A stretch of 43,072 nucleotides of DNA from a virus: the IMG/VR virus record IMGVR_UViG_3300024262_000071, positions 1 through 43,072 of that record, one strand, 5' to 3'. The translations under genes were made by a program, and so were the position numbers. Under the pieces are notes generated by a model. That model was not told the DNA's origin, made no database searches, and worked only from the letters and a program-made list of their open reading frames with translations. Position 1 is the stretch's first letter. Each line of letters opens with the position of its first letter. This document shows, piece after piece, positions 32,274-40,624 of the stretch.

Positions 32274-32290
32274 CATAAATATATAGAAAA
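32274..32290 (+). promoter_or_regulatory. Candidate T4-type late promoter
   Basis: CATAAATATATAGAAAA, about 38 bases before the ATG at 32313, longer than the usual 20-26. Confidence 0.4.
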
Positions 32291-32312
32291 ATACAATTTA
32301 TCAAATAATTGA

Positions 32313-34424
32313 ATGGCAATGATAGAAAAAATTAAGGTCTTAATGAGCGAGACTAAAAACAATGACGTTAGAGTTTTATTAGAAAAAGCTACTTCTACTC
32401 TCAATTCAGCGATGTATCAAAATATTCCACCTGATGCAAGGGTAGAACTTGAAAAAGCTGTGATTGAAAATCTTTTCGAAGGGCTATCTTCTATTAAAGA
32501 TAAGGAAACTCAAGAATGGCTAAAGAATTCAAAAAGAAATTGGGCTGTAAAGAACTTAGGTGTTCGTGAAGCTATCAATACTCTTTCTGCATCTGAAGCA
32601 GGAGATAACTTAAGTCTTATGCAAGTTCTTGAACATTATAAAGCTCAGTTAGCAATTAAACCAGAAGCTCTTCTATATGAAGGATTCATTTCAGCTATGC
32701 AATCTTTTCACTATTTTCCAAAAGTAGGCAATGCTGTACAAGCAATTAAAGATAGAGTTGATAATTATGAAGCTGATGTTTCCATAACTAAGATCATGGA
32801 AACCATGAAGAAAACTAAGAGCCATTATCTAGTTCCTCTCATTGAAGATCTTGTTCAAAATTATTTAGATGATAAAAACATGCAGACCAAAAGCTCATTA
32901 AAAGAAGGTCTCATGAAATTTTCTTATGACAACTTTGTAAGAGATATTATTAATATAGTCTCTGTCGATGCTACAGAACTACAACTAGAATACGCAAATG
33001 CTAAATGTGATATTGAAAAAGTATATTCTCCAGTTCTTTATTTAGGAGAAAATGAAGCTGTATTTGGCGTGCGTGGATCCTATTATGTTAAAAAAGGAAA
33101 TACTCTTTCTAAATTACAGAGGGAGCATATCGAAAAACTAGATCCGGAATTTACTTCATTATGTGAAATTCTCAATAGTCCTAACGTGGTTATTGATGGA
33201 AAATCTATAGTTCTTTATGAAGGAAGCGATAAAGCAGTTATTACGGAAAAAGGAATTACCGTAAATGATAAAGCTTTTACTAATGAGGAATATAAAAATT
33301 CCGCAACTGTTGCATCCTGGACCGGAAAAGCACATTTTCTTATGTTAGTAGAAACTTTAAGAAAGAATTTTCTTGAAATTGCCGAAATTGATTTTGCAAA
33401 GAGAGTGTTTTTAAAAGAAGATTATGGTTATGCAGCTGATGTATTTAAGCTTAGAGGAAATATTTCAGTAGCAACATATAACCCAGCAATGGGTAAAGGT
33501 ACATTTTATAGAAATATTAATCCAATCCAGGCTAAAAACCTTATGATGGAGCATTTAAGATTTGATGTATCTAAAGCATTTGAAGATCTTCTTCCTAATG
33601 AAGAAAAGATTAATGAAGAAATAAAAGGAACTAAGAAAGCTTATTCCGATTATATTTTAGAGCTTCAAACAAAAATTAGTGAATTTAAGCTAAATCCTTA
33701 TGCTAAGGAAACTACTAAAGAAGTAATTGTTGCTTTAGAAGAGGAAATGGAAGAAGTTAAAAATGAATACAAGGATTATTTAAATCTCGTCGAAGATTAT
33801 ATGAGACCTGTAAGCGAAGCTACTGTTGAATTAGAAATTGATGGTCCTCTAAATCTTACAATAGGCGGACAAAAATTTACAGTTCCTATTCCTCAAGTTG
33901 AAGGACCTGAAGGAGCAGAAGGAACTGAAACTGAATTTGGAGAATTTGGATCCGAAGTAGGAGCAGAAGATATAGCAGGAGAACCTGCATCAGCTGTAAC
34001 CTTTGATGATATGAGTTCCGAATTACTTGGTGACTCCCCATCAATTCAAGCAGACGAGGTTAACTTAGGTGCTGATGAAGTTGAAGCAGATGCTGATGCA
34101 GCAGAAGCAGAAGCAGAGCTTGATATGGATCCAGAAGCAGAAGCTGAAATGGGTGGAGCAGAAGGAGAAGGAGGAGAAGGAGATCTAATGGGAATGGAAG
34201 GCGGAACTGAAGAAGGAGGAGATGTTGATTTAGAAGATGGCGAAAGTGGAGAAGAGGATGAAATCAAAATCGAAGATGAGTCTGACTTAGACCTTGATGA
34301 TTTAGATGCTGAAGAAGGAGATGAAAAAGAAGAAGTTGAAAAGGTAGAAGATAGTGCTGGAGATGCTAAGCCCAAAGGTACTAAGAAAAAAGTATATTTA
34401 AAGAAGAAAAAGAAAGCTGAATAA
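32313..34424 (+). CDS. Large late protein with acidic low-complexity tail, 703 aa
   Basis: Residues 1-540 are mostly helical with a central mixed region; no family recognised. Residues about 550-690 are an Ala/Glu/Gly/Asp-rich tail (for example EAEAELDMDPEAEAEMGGAE), ending in a basic KKKVYLKKKKKAE. Such acidic tails occur in phage scaffold and internal head proteins, but this is longer than T4 gp22 (269) and not next to a protease, so an internal or head-decoration role is only a guess. One base separates it from the next gene. Confidence 0.65.
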   Translation: MAMIEKIKVLMSETKNNDVRVLLEKATSTLNSAMYQNIPPDARVELEKAVIENLFEGLSSIKDKETQEWLKNSKRNWAVKNLGVREAINTLSASEAGDNLSLMQVLEHYKAQLAIKPEALLYEGFISAMQSFHYFPKVGNAVQAIKDRVDNYEADVSITKIMETMKKTKSHYLVPLIEDLVQNYLDDKNMQTKSSLKEGLMKFSYDNFVRDIINIVSVDATELQLEYANAKCDIEKVYSPVLYLGENEAVFGVRGSYYVKKGNTLSKLQREHIEKLDPEFTSLCEILNSPNVVIDGKSIVLYEGSDKAVITEKGITVNDKAFTNEEYKNSATVASWTGKAHFLMLVETLRKNFLEIAEIDFAKRVFLKEDYGYAADVFKLRGNISVATYNPAMGKGTFYRNINPIQAKNLMMEHLRFDVSKAFEDLLPNEEKINEEIKGTKKAYSDYILELQTKISEFKLNPYAKETTKEVIVALEEEMEEVKNEYKDYLNLVEDYMRPVSEATVELEIDGPLNLTIGGQKFTVPIPQVEGPEGAEGTETEFGEFGSEVGAEDIAGEPASAVTFDDMSSELLGDSPSIQADEVNLGADEVEADADAAEAEAELDMDPEAEAEMGGAEGEGGEGDLMGMEGGTEEGGDVDLEDGESGEEDEIKIEDESDLDLDDLDAEEGDEKEEVEKVEDSAGDAKPKGTKKKVYLKKKKKAE

Positions 34425-34425
34425 C

Positions 34426-35088
34426 ATGGCTAAAGAAAGATTCCGTAAAAATACAGTTGAATTCAAAATTGTTGAGAAGAAAAAAGCTCAATCATTGAAT
34501 GAATCAGCTCAAGTGGGTGACAAAGTTACCTATGCTGGCAAAAGAGGCTATATCATTGGTCAGGCACAAAATGGAGATTGGCTTGTTCAAGTCCAAGGGT
34601 CTGCTGATTTTGTAAGCCCAAAAAATGTGAAAGTTGTTGGGATGAAAGCCAAAACTATGGAACTTCCTTATAAGTTTGACGAAAAAACTCAGAAAGTTCT
34701 TTTCGAACAATTTGTAAGATGCGGAATTTATATGAGGAATACTCCTATCAAACTTAATAATTGTTATGTAAAATATTCTCAGTGGAAAGCTGCAGGACTT
34801 AATGAAAATGTTAATGTTATTTCTGATGGAGTATTAAATCAATTACCAAAAGAACAAGTTAGAGTATTAGAAGATCCTAATGATTTTGCAAATCCTGATG
34901 ATTATGTTGAAGGAGTTATAGTAGATAAAAATTCAGGGGAAGCTATGGAAAATATTCTAATTAATGCAATAGATTATTCTGGAACCATCGGGGATGCTGA
35001 TGGTTGTAGAGTTATCAGACATCCGGAAAGCCCAGAACCAGAGTTAACTAACCTGCCAAAAGGTATGTTAAGAACGCTGTCAGTTTAA
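34426..35088 (+). CDS. Hypothetical late protein, 220 aa
   Basis: Starts MAKERFRKNTVEFKIVEKKK, with an SH3-like KVTYAGKRGYIIGQAQNGDW segment (about 29-48) that could bind nucleic acid or protein. The rest is mixed alpha/beta, no known motif. It follows the 703-residue protein by one base, so the two are probably co-translated and may assemble together. Confidence 0.65.
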   Translation: MAKERFRKNTVEFKIVEKKKAQSLNESAQVGDKVTYAGKRGYIIGQAQNGDWLVQVQGSADFVSPKNVKVVGMKAKTMELPYKFDEKTQKVLFEQFVRCGIYMRNTPIKLNNCYVKYSQWKAAGLNENVNVISDGVLNQLPKEQVRVLEDPNDFANPDDYVEGVIVDKNSGEAMENILINAIDYSGTIGDADGCRVIRHPESPEPELTNLPKGMLRTLSV

Positions 35089-35123
35089 AAATGATACAAA
35101 ATATAAAGTAATAAGAATGATCC

Positions 35124-35636
35124 ATGTCAGCCATACCGCTAGAAAAATTCAACATTAATCGTTTCTGGGAGAGAACGCCAACCGTTCTCAAGTATATTCT
35201 TGTATTTGCAATTTTCATCGTAGTTTCTTACTTTTTATTTTCCAAAAGAATGGATGATAATCATGTAAGGGAAATTGAGACCATGAAAGTTGGTATTAAA
35301 GCAACTTATGAACTAATTGATAATTTTGATGATTTCAGAGTAGAACAAGAAAAATACAATGAAGAAATTCTCGAATATTTAAATAATTTACATGCTTTAG
35401 TCGAAGAACTTAATATCAATACTAATAGAAAATTAGATATGATTCTTAATTCAGGAGATGAAAATTCGGAACAAATTATAGAAAAAATTATGTTATTAAA
35501 TGAGTCTTATGAAAAGTTATTAAAAGCTTATTCTAAAGATATAGAGAGTCCTAGATATAAAGGAGATGCTCAATTTTATCCAATAGATGAAAAGGGCAAT
35601 CGTATCTTAATAGATTCACCAGATGCTAAAAAATAA
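35124..35636 (+). CDS. Membrane-anchored coiled-coil protein, 170 aa
   Basis: One hydrophobic segment (about 22-40, VLKYILVFAIFIVVSYFLF) followed by a long charged coiled coil (about 45-145). This is the shape of an inner-membrane spanin or an envelope-tethered virion protein. No lipobox or outer-membrane partner is visible nearby, so the spanin idea is weak. The start codon of the next gene overlaps its stop. Confidence 0.6.
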   Translation: MSAIPLEKFNINRFWERTPTVLKYILVFAIFIVVSYFLFSKRMDDNHVREIETMKVGIKATYELIDNFDDFRVEQEKYNEEILEYLNNLHALVEELNINTNRKLDMILNSGDENSEQIIEKIMLLNESYEKLLKAYSKDIESPRYKGDAQFYPIDEKGNRILIDSPDAKK

Positions 35637-35929
35637 TGAGAACAATGGATAATAAGAAAAAGTGGACGACTCCTCAATCGCTAATTATTATGGCTATTGT
35701 TCTGTTGATATTTGTTTATATTGCAATTGATATGACTCGAACAAAACCGTCTATCAAAGCTGATATAAAGGAAGTAAAAGGAGAATATGTAGAATTATCT
35801 CTTTTTTTGGATGCAAAAATTCCAGAGATCGATTCAACATTAAAAATTCAGGCAGATCAAATATCCAATCAGGGCAAAGACATAAATTCCCTTAATGAAA
35901 GGGTAAGTGATTTGGCAAAAACCGAATAG
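35636..35929 (+). CDS. Single-pass membrane protein, 97 aa
   Basis: A hydrophobic segment (about 15-31) followed by a coiled-coil region (about 40-95). Its shape repeats that of the upstream gene at shorter length; the two may pair in the envelope. The ATG at 35636 overlaps the upstream stop as TAATG; ATG 35645 is an alternative start. A terminator follows. Confidence 0.6.
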   Translation: MRTMDNKKKWTTPQSLIIMAIVLLIFVYIAIDMTRTKPSIKADIKEVKGEYVELSLFLDAKIPEIDSTLKIQADQISNQGKDINSLNERVSDLAKTE

Positions 35930-35952
35930 CAATTACTCCTCAAGGTATTCCC

Positions 35953-35983
35953 GGGTGCAATAAAACTTGTTGCGCCCTTTTTT
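35953..35983 (+). terminator. Intrinsic terminator before gp55
   Basis: GGGTGCAA (35953-35960) pairs with TTGCGCCC (35970-35977), one G-U pair, nine-base loop, then six Ts. It separates the late structural block from gp55. Confidence 0.85.
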
Positions 35984-36017
35984 GTATAACTTAAAACAAC
36001 TATAAAACTCAGGAAGT

Positions 36018-36365
36018 ATGGCAGCTTATGTAAAAAACCGTGATTTAAGAGAAGAGCTAATTAAATCTAAAGCTCAAGACGAATTAACACCAATAGCATT
36101 AGATATGTTTATGCTAATGGCCGAAAAATTCTCAACTAAATTTAAGTACATCTACCCAGAAGATCGAGAAGATTGTATCTCTTTTGCAGTCATGGATTGT
36201 TACCAATATTGGAGAGGCTATAATCCAGAGAAATCTGCAAATGCTTTTGCTTATGTTACTCAAATCATTAAAAATGGTTTTGCAAAAGGATGGAGAAAAC
36301 TCTATGGAAATATGCCAAAATCAAAAAAGATTTCTGTAAGTCATAATAAAATATATAGTTTGTAA
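36018..36365 (+). CDS. 55: Late sigma factor gp55
   Basis: 115 residues that follow T4 gp55 closely in pattern: IALDMFMLMAEKFSTKFKYI (27-46), EDREDCISFAVMDCYQYWRG (48-67), then YNPEKSANAFAYVTQIIKNG (68-87). These match the gp55 region (IGLAIMLIAEGLSKRF, then FDETKYKNPHAYITQA) that recognises TATAAATA and binds host RNA polymerase. The protein is shorter than T4 gp55 (185) and lacks a clear clamp-binding tail after residue 105, so coupling of late transcription to the clamp may depend on another protein. Its gene has no obvious late promoter of its own. Confidence 0.8.
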   Translation: MAAYVKNRDLREELIKSKAQDELTPIALDMFMLMAEKFSTKFKYIYPEDREDCISFAVMDCYQYWRGYNPEKSANAFAYVTQIIKNGFAKGWRKLYGNMPKSKKISVSHNKIYSL

Positions 36366-36380
36366 ATCAAACTAATAGTC

Positions 36381-37031
36381 ATGAGTGCGAATGACGCTTA
36401 CAAAAGGTGGCATAAACCCACTAAAATGAAATACAATGATAATGGCACCCTGAAAAAAGGACACACCTATCAGGGCTATTATATTGTTTCTCATAAAGAG
36501 AAGTATGTAGGAGATCCCCTTCTAGCAGTTTTTCGTAGTGCTTGGGAATTTTCTTTTTGTATGTGGGCAGATTATTCTCCATCTATAAGAAGATGGTCCG
36601 TGGAGCCTGTGAAAGTTCCATATTATGATAAAATTTCTAAATTAGAAGAATGCAAAAAATTAGGATTGAATCCTAATAATCCAGCTAATTGGGTAAAGAA
36701 AAATTACAATACGGATTTTTGGGTGGAAGTTCAGAAACCTGATGAAACCATAGAAAAATGGTTCATTGAAGTTAAGCCCAAACATAAATTATCCAAACCC
36801 AAACCGGTTTCTAAAGATGCTCTACTTCGGGAACAAAAAAGATTCAATCATTTAGCTAAGGAATATCTAATAAATGAAGCCAAATTTGAAGCTATGAAAT
36901 CTTGGGCGGACCGGGCCGGAGCAAAATTTTACATCTTTACAGAGGACCAGCTAAGAAGATTTGGCATAATAGATAACCCCCGTTTTGATATAAAAAATAG
37001 GAATAATCGAGTTAAATATAGAACACTATAA
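36381..37031 (+). CDS. 4: Head completion nuclease gp4-like (TnsA/PD-D/ExK type)
   Basis: 216 residues with the gp4 pattern: VFRSAWEFSFCMWADYSPSI (about 51-70), RRWSVEPVKVPYYD, TDFWVEVQ (about 111-118) and KWFIEVKPKHKLSKPK (about 125-140), giving Glu, Asp and ExK of a PD-(D/E)xK nuclease core, and a C-terminal AKFYIFTEDQLRRFGI. T4 gp4 (150 residues) acts in head completion after packaging; the nuclease assignment is from homology. This version has N- and C-terminal additions. Start follows gp55 by 15 bases. Confidence 0.8.
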   Translation: MSANDAYKRWHKPTKMKYNDNGTLKKGHTYQGYYIVSHKEKYVGDPLLAVFRSAWEFSFCMWADYSPSIRRWSVEPVKVPYYDKISKLEECKKLGLNPNNPANWVKKNYNTDFWVEVQKPDETIEKWFIEVKPKHKLSKPKPVSKDALLREQKRFNHLAKEYLINEAKFEAMKSWADRAGAKFYIFTEDQLRRFGIIDNPRFDIKNRNNRVKYRTL

Positions 37032-37711
37032 TGAATTCTCCAAAAGATGACTATAAATATTTGAAGAATTTAGACAATATCTTTGATATTGCTTATTTTA
37101 CACTCTTTGAAAAATATATGAAATATAAATTTAGAGGGGATGATAAAGTCATTGAGATCGATGACACAGATCAGGAAAGTCTTCTTTGGTCCCAAAATGG
37201 AGGGTTCCCATTGCCTGGTATTATATACACTTTTGTTTATAAGGGAGCATTAGATTCTATAGAAACAGGAAAGGGAAACCCTAAAAAATATATGGATCTA
37301 GTTCCATTATTATTTTGTATGGGATCTGGAAGGACTTCTTTTAAAGGTATTAATCTAAACTTACTTCCCCCTCTTACAAGATTACAATTTTTACAATCTT
37401 TTTACGAAACTTTTGAAGATTTTCTAAAAGCAGAAGTAGATGTATTAGCAGAAAATGATAAGATAGCCTTAAATAAAAGATTTATAAGTTATATTGCCGG
37501 GGGTAAAGCACAAAAAATGATTCAACTATTTAGCCGAAAGGATAATGAAAATTTTAAATTTGCATTTCGTCAATATTCCATAGTGAAAGTAGATCAATTA
37601 CGTATGATAGAATACAATGAGTGGAAGTACATACCATTCTATGAGCCCAAGGATGCTTTTAGAAAACTATCTCAATCTCAAATCTATAAATTATACGGAA
37701 GAACGAAATAA
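37031..37711 (+). CDS. Hypothetical virion-region protein, 226 aa
   Basis: No family named with confidence. It contains blocks that look conserved (LPGIIYTFVYKGALDSIETG, LLFCMGSGRTSFKGIN, LPPLTRLQFLQSFYETFEDF, YIPFYEPKDAFRKLSQSQIY). It lies between the gp4-like and portal genes, so a head or tail assembly role is likely. The start overlaps the gp4-like stop (TAATG). Confidence 0.65.
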   Translation: MNSPKDDYKYLKNLDNIFDIAYFTLFEKYMKYKFRGDDKVIEIDDTDQESLLWSQNGGFPLPGIIYTFVYKGALDSIETGKGNPKKYMDLVPLLFCMGSGRTSFKGINLNLLPPLTRLQFLQSFYETFEDFLKAEVDVLAENDKIALNKRFISYIAGGKAQKMIQLFSRKDNENFKFAFRQYSIVKVDQLRMIEYNEWKYIPFYEPKDAFRKLSQSQIYKLYGRTK

Positions 37712-37713
37712 GA

Positions 37714-37730
37714 TATATAAATAAAAGAAA
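37714..37730 (+). promoter_or_regulatory. Candidate T4-type late promoter before portal
   Basis: TATATAAATAAAAGAAA, about 22 bases before the portal ATG. Nearly identical to the element at 30900, so these two best define the late motif. Confidence 0.65.
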
Positions 37731-37737
37731 ATAAGAT

Positions 37738-39540
37738 ATGGCGGGATTCACGCTCAAAAGAATGGACCAATCTCAAATGGGTTGGGCTAAAAACATTCAA
37801 AGAAATATAAGGTACCTTGCTCAATTAGGTATGAGATGGGAAGACAAGCTTATCAAGCAGTCTAAATCCATAGGTATTGCTGAAGCCCAGTTAGATTCAA
37901 TGTATGGCCTTTATTATCAAGGTAATTACATGGGAACTGACTATGGACAGAAAGAATTTATTGCATTCTATGATAAAGAATATCCTACACGTAGGGATTT
38001 CTTACGTAAATTTGCAATGAATGGAGAGATCGAACACGTATTAGAAGTTATTGCGGACGAATCTATTATCTATGACAAAGGTAACTATTTTGCATATCCA
38101 GCCACTCAAAATCTTAAAGCAGTAATAAAAGCAGAAAAAGCCAAAGAAATTGTTGATGATTTAAATGCAGCATTCAAAAAAATATATTATGCCTTTGGGT
38201 TTAACGAAGGTCATGATGCATGGCACTATTATAAAAAATTCCTAATTGATGGATTCCTTTCTTTTGAAATCATTTATGATGGAGAAGGAGATAAGAAAGC
38301 AGAGAATGTTATTGGATTGAAAGAATTAGATCCAGTTTCATTAGAGCCCGAAATTAGAATTGATGAAAAAACAGGAAAAGAATATCGAGTATGGATCCAA
38401 TATAGAGGGGATACTCAAAAACAAAGAGAATTACTTGATTCCAACTTAATTTACATCTCATGGGCGCGCGGTAACTTCATTTCCAGACTATCATATGTCG
38501 AGAGACTCGTTCGTTCATTTAACATGCTAAGAACACTTGAGAACTCACGTATTATCTGGAACGTATGGAATGCTCAGATGAGGGTTAAGATCTTGGTCCC
38601 TATAGGATCTCAATCAGAAGCAAAAGCAAGGACAAGGCTTTCTGAATTACGTGGTATGTACAAGGAAGAATTGAACATTGATGATCAATCAGGTGAAGTA
38701 ACTTATAATGGGTCTCCACAGTTCAACTTTGCAAAGACCTTTATCATTCCTACTAAGAATGGAGAACAAACTGAAATTGGCGGATTCCAACCAGAAGGAT
38801 ATGATCTTTCTAATGTAGATTCCCTTAAATATTTTTGGTTAAGATTTGTAATTGAAACAAAAGTACCTCAGTCAAGATTCTCTAATCAGTTAACAGGAGA
38901 GTCTACCAGTAATCCATGGAGTTCTGGATCGGAATCAGCAGATCGTGATGAAATAAGATTCTCATATTTTATCAATAGAATCCGAGCAATATTCCAAGAA
39001 ATACTTTTGAAACCTTTGTGGCTTCAGTTTGTTTTAGCACATCCCGAGTTTGAAACTGATCAAGCATTAAAAGGTGCTATTGGCCTAAATTTTAATGAGG
39101 AGAATTTATTTAAACTTATTAAGGAAAGGGATATGGCTGAAAAAGGAGCCAGCACAGTATCTACAATGATGGGTATTATGGAGCCTACTGTTAATCCAGA
39201 TGGAACTCCAGGCGAAACCCCATATTTTGATGCTAAATTCCTTGTAGAGAAATATATGAGTTTCAACGAAGAAGATGTTAAACTCAATGCTAAATATAAG
39301 AAAGAAAGAGCCGATGAAGTTAAAAAATTAGCTAAGGCTTATGCTAGAATGATGCCACAGCAAGAAGAAGGTGGCGGAGAATTTGGAGAAGGTCTTGGCG
39401 GCGGAGGATTTGATGCAGGCGGCGGAGACTTTGGCGGTGGTGGATTTGATACCGGTGGAGGGGAGGACCTTGGAGGCGGAGAAGATCTTGGAGGTGGAGA
39501 TGAAGGAGGAGAATCAGCCGAAGGTGATATTGAACTATAA
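37738..39540 (+). CDS. 20: Portal protein gp20
   Basis: 600 residues matching T4-type portals: a KEFIAFYDKEYPTRRDFLRK region (about 82-101), VLEVIADESIIYD (about 111-123), DLNAAFKKIYYAFGFNEGHD (about 138-157), then the stem-like IETKVPQSRFSNQLTGES (about 370-390) and the DRDEIRFSYFINRIRAIFQE helix (about 400-420). Twelve subunits form the ring through which DNA is packaged and ejected and that nucleates the head. Length is above T4 gp20 (524); the extra part is a glycine-rich C-terminal tail (about 545-600) made of GGG, FDxGGG and EDLGGG repeats, unusual for a portal. Confidence 0.93.
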   Translation: MAGFTLKRMDQSQMGWAKNIQRNIRYLAQLGMRWEDKLIKQSKSIGIAEAQLDSMYGLYYQGNYMGTDYGQKEFIAFYDKEYPTRRDFLRKFAMNGEIEHVLEVIADESIIYDKGNYFAYPATQNLKAVIKAEKAKEIVDDLNAAFKKIYYAFGFNEGHDAWHYYKKFLIDGFLSFEIIYDGEGDKKAENVIGLKELDPVSLEPEIRIDEKTGKEYRVWIQYRGDTQKQRELLDSNLIYISWARGNFISRLSYVERLVRSFNMLRTLENSRIIWNVWNAQMRVKILVPIGSQSEAKARTRLSELRGMYKEELNIDDQSGEVTYNGSPQFNFAKTFIIPTKNGEQTEIGGFQPEGYDLSNVDSLKYFWLRFVIETKVPQSRFSNQLTGESTSNPWSSGSESADRDEIRFSYFINRIRAIFQEILLKPLWLQFVLAHPEFETDQALKGAIGLNFNEENLFKLIKERDMAEKGASTVSTMMGIMEPTVNPDGTPGETPYFDAKFLVEKYMSFNEEDVKLNAKYKKERADEVKKLAKAYARMMPQQEEGGGEFGEGLGGGGFDAGGGDFGGGGFDTGGGEDLGGGEDLGGGDEGGESAEGDIEL

Positions 39541-39562
39541 AAAATAAAAATAAAGATATATT

Positions 39563-39721
39563 ATGAAATTTTTAAAAGTATTGAAAAGTAAGTGGTGGGA
39601 TGCATTCCCTGCAGTAGCATTTTTAGCCATAGCTGGTTTAGAAGGTAAAGGTTTTTGGATCGGCGGAGTAGCAATAGTTTGGTGGGGCTTCGTTATGGCT
39701 ATAAGATATTTAGTAAAATAA
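39563..39721 (+). CDS. Tiny membrane protein, 52 aa
   Basis: MKFLKVLKSKWWDAFPAVAF and onward to YLVK. Two hydrophobic segments (about 13-26 and 30-48) with a basic N-terminus. An AT-rich string at 39543-39555 (ATAAAAATAAAGA) resembles a weak late promoter. Possible holin-like shape, but too small and unsupported to assign. Confidence 0.5.
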   Translation: MKFLKVLKSKWWDAFPAVAFLAIAGLEGKGFWIGGVAIVWWGFVMAIRYLVK

Positions 39722-39752
39722 TTTTTTCTTAAAGAATTTATTCGTATATTTG
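39722..39752 (+). promoter_or_regulatory. Candidate early promoter (TTCGTATATTTGC), abutting the start codon
   Basis: T-tract at 39722-39727 and TTCGTATATTTGC at 39741-39753; TATATTTG (39745-39752) fits the Bacteroidota TAnnTTTG box exactly. The ATG at 39757 is only four bases on, so the transcript would be leaderless or nearly so. Confidence 0.6.
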
Positions 39753-39756
39753 CTAT

Positions 39757-40149
39757 ATGAATGATTTCACAAGAGGAGAAGATCCCATGAAAGCTATGGG
39801 GCTTGGTGATTTTTCTTTTAATACTCTAAAGGATGGAGCTATTATTAGATCAACCAGATGGTTTGGAATTTCTGAATCATCGGGAAATCTTGGAGGATAT
39901 AATTCCTCAAAAATTTCTGTAAAACCAGGTAACTATTTTCTGGTTTATAAAATTGTCCGAAAAGACAATAAGATGACATTTCATTTTTTAAAATCTAAAG
40001 AAGAAAATGTCAGAACAGCAAGAGAACAATTAAAACAAGGACGAGTTCCTCGAGATATGTGGGCTCTAAAAGGATTTATAAACCAGCTAACTAAAAAAAG
40101 ATTCGATTATCGTTTTGAGGTAATTGATGCTGGAATACGTGAAAGCTAA
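39757..40149 (+). CDS. Hypothetical protein with DP-GLG leader, 130 aa
   Basis: Starts MNDFTRGEDPMKAMGLGDFS, the leader seen at 11416 and 11826 (F-x-R-G-x-D-P then G-x-G). The remainder is a beta-rich domain (DGAIIRSTRWFGISESSGN) resembling small domains in other T4-like phages. The leader match supports ATG 39757 as the start even though the promoter box ends four bases before it. It overlaps the next gene by 23 bases. Confidence 0.6.
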   Translation: MNDFTRGEDPMKAMGLGDFSFNTLKDGAIIRSTRWFGISESSGNLGGYNSSKISVKPGNYFLVYKIVRKDNKMTFHFLKSKEENVRTAREQLKQGRVPRDMWALKGFINQLTKKRFDYRFEVIDAGIRES

Positions 40150-40567
40150 ATTTGTATTTGAATTCTACGATAGAGACGATCCCAATATTTATAAAAAATT
40201 AGGTATTGGTAAGAAAACGTGGGAAAAACTTCAGCCCGGGGATATCCTAAAACCCAAGAAAGAAGTAAAAGTTTCTGGAAATGGATTATTCAAAGCTCCT
40301 TCTTATAAGAATGGAATAAGTTTCTACCCCGAAGATTATGTTGTGATTATTACTCATAAAAAGGGTGTATTAGGATATAGACGAAGCATGGATATGGGAT
40401 ATATCATGCATCTTCGTAGATGTTGGGATTTAGAGGAAGCTATGAATGTTAGATCCATGTTAGAAAAAGGAACATTTAAAATGCCTCGAGAACACGATGC
40501 TTTTAATAGGACTACTCGAGGATCCTATAAACAATGGGAAAATAGGTTTGAGATATATCAAGGATAA
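40127..40567 (+). CDS. Hypothetical protein with DP-GIG leader, 146 aa
   Basis: A TTG at 40124 precedes, but ATG 40127 is preferred (MLEYVKAKFVFEFYDRDDPN, then YKKLGIG near residue 24, the shared leader). The body is a basic, mixed alpha/beta domain (KKTWEKLQPGDILKPKKEVK) with no known motif. Coupled to 39757 by overlap. Bases 40568-40600 after it are AT-rich and contain the palindrome TTAACGTTAA. Confidence 0.6.
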   Translation: MLEYVKAKFVFEFYDRDDPNIYKKLGIGKKTWEKLQPGDILKPKKEVKVSGNGLFKAPSYKNGISFYPEDYVVIITHKKGVLGYRRSMDMGYIMHLRRCWDLEEAMNVRSMLEKGTFKMPREHDAFNRTTRGSYKQWENRFEIYQG

Positions 40568-40592
40568 CTTTAACGTTAAGTTAACCTATTTC

Positions 40593-40624
40593 ATTTTTAT
40601 TTTCAATATAAATACAGTATATTA
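40593..40624 (+). promoter_or_regulatory. Candidate promoter of the tmRNA gene
   Basis: A T-rich tract (40594-40603), then about 20 bases to TACAGTATATTA (40613-40624), a member of the TTnnGTATATT family. Transcription would start near 40630, just before the first pairing of the acceptor piece. Confidence 0.55.

Noticed and set aside
34066-34260. CRISPR-like or tandem DNA repeat
   Set aside because: Repetition comes from Glu/Ala/Gly codons in a coding tail. There are no regularly spaced identical units or spacers anywhere in the window.
34046-34375. 109-codon minus-strand frame, nearly all Ser/Ala/Pro
   Set aside because: It is the complement of the acidic tail of the 703-residue protein; repeated GAA/GAT codons read as Ser codons on the other strand.
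35124-35929. Spanin pair for lysis
   Set aside because: Both have a membrane anchor and a coiled coil, but neither has a lipobox, and no holin or endolysin is next to them. Left as membrane proteins.
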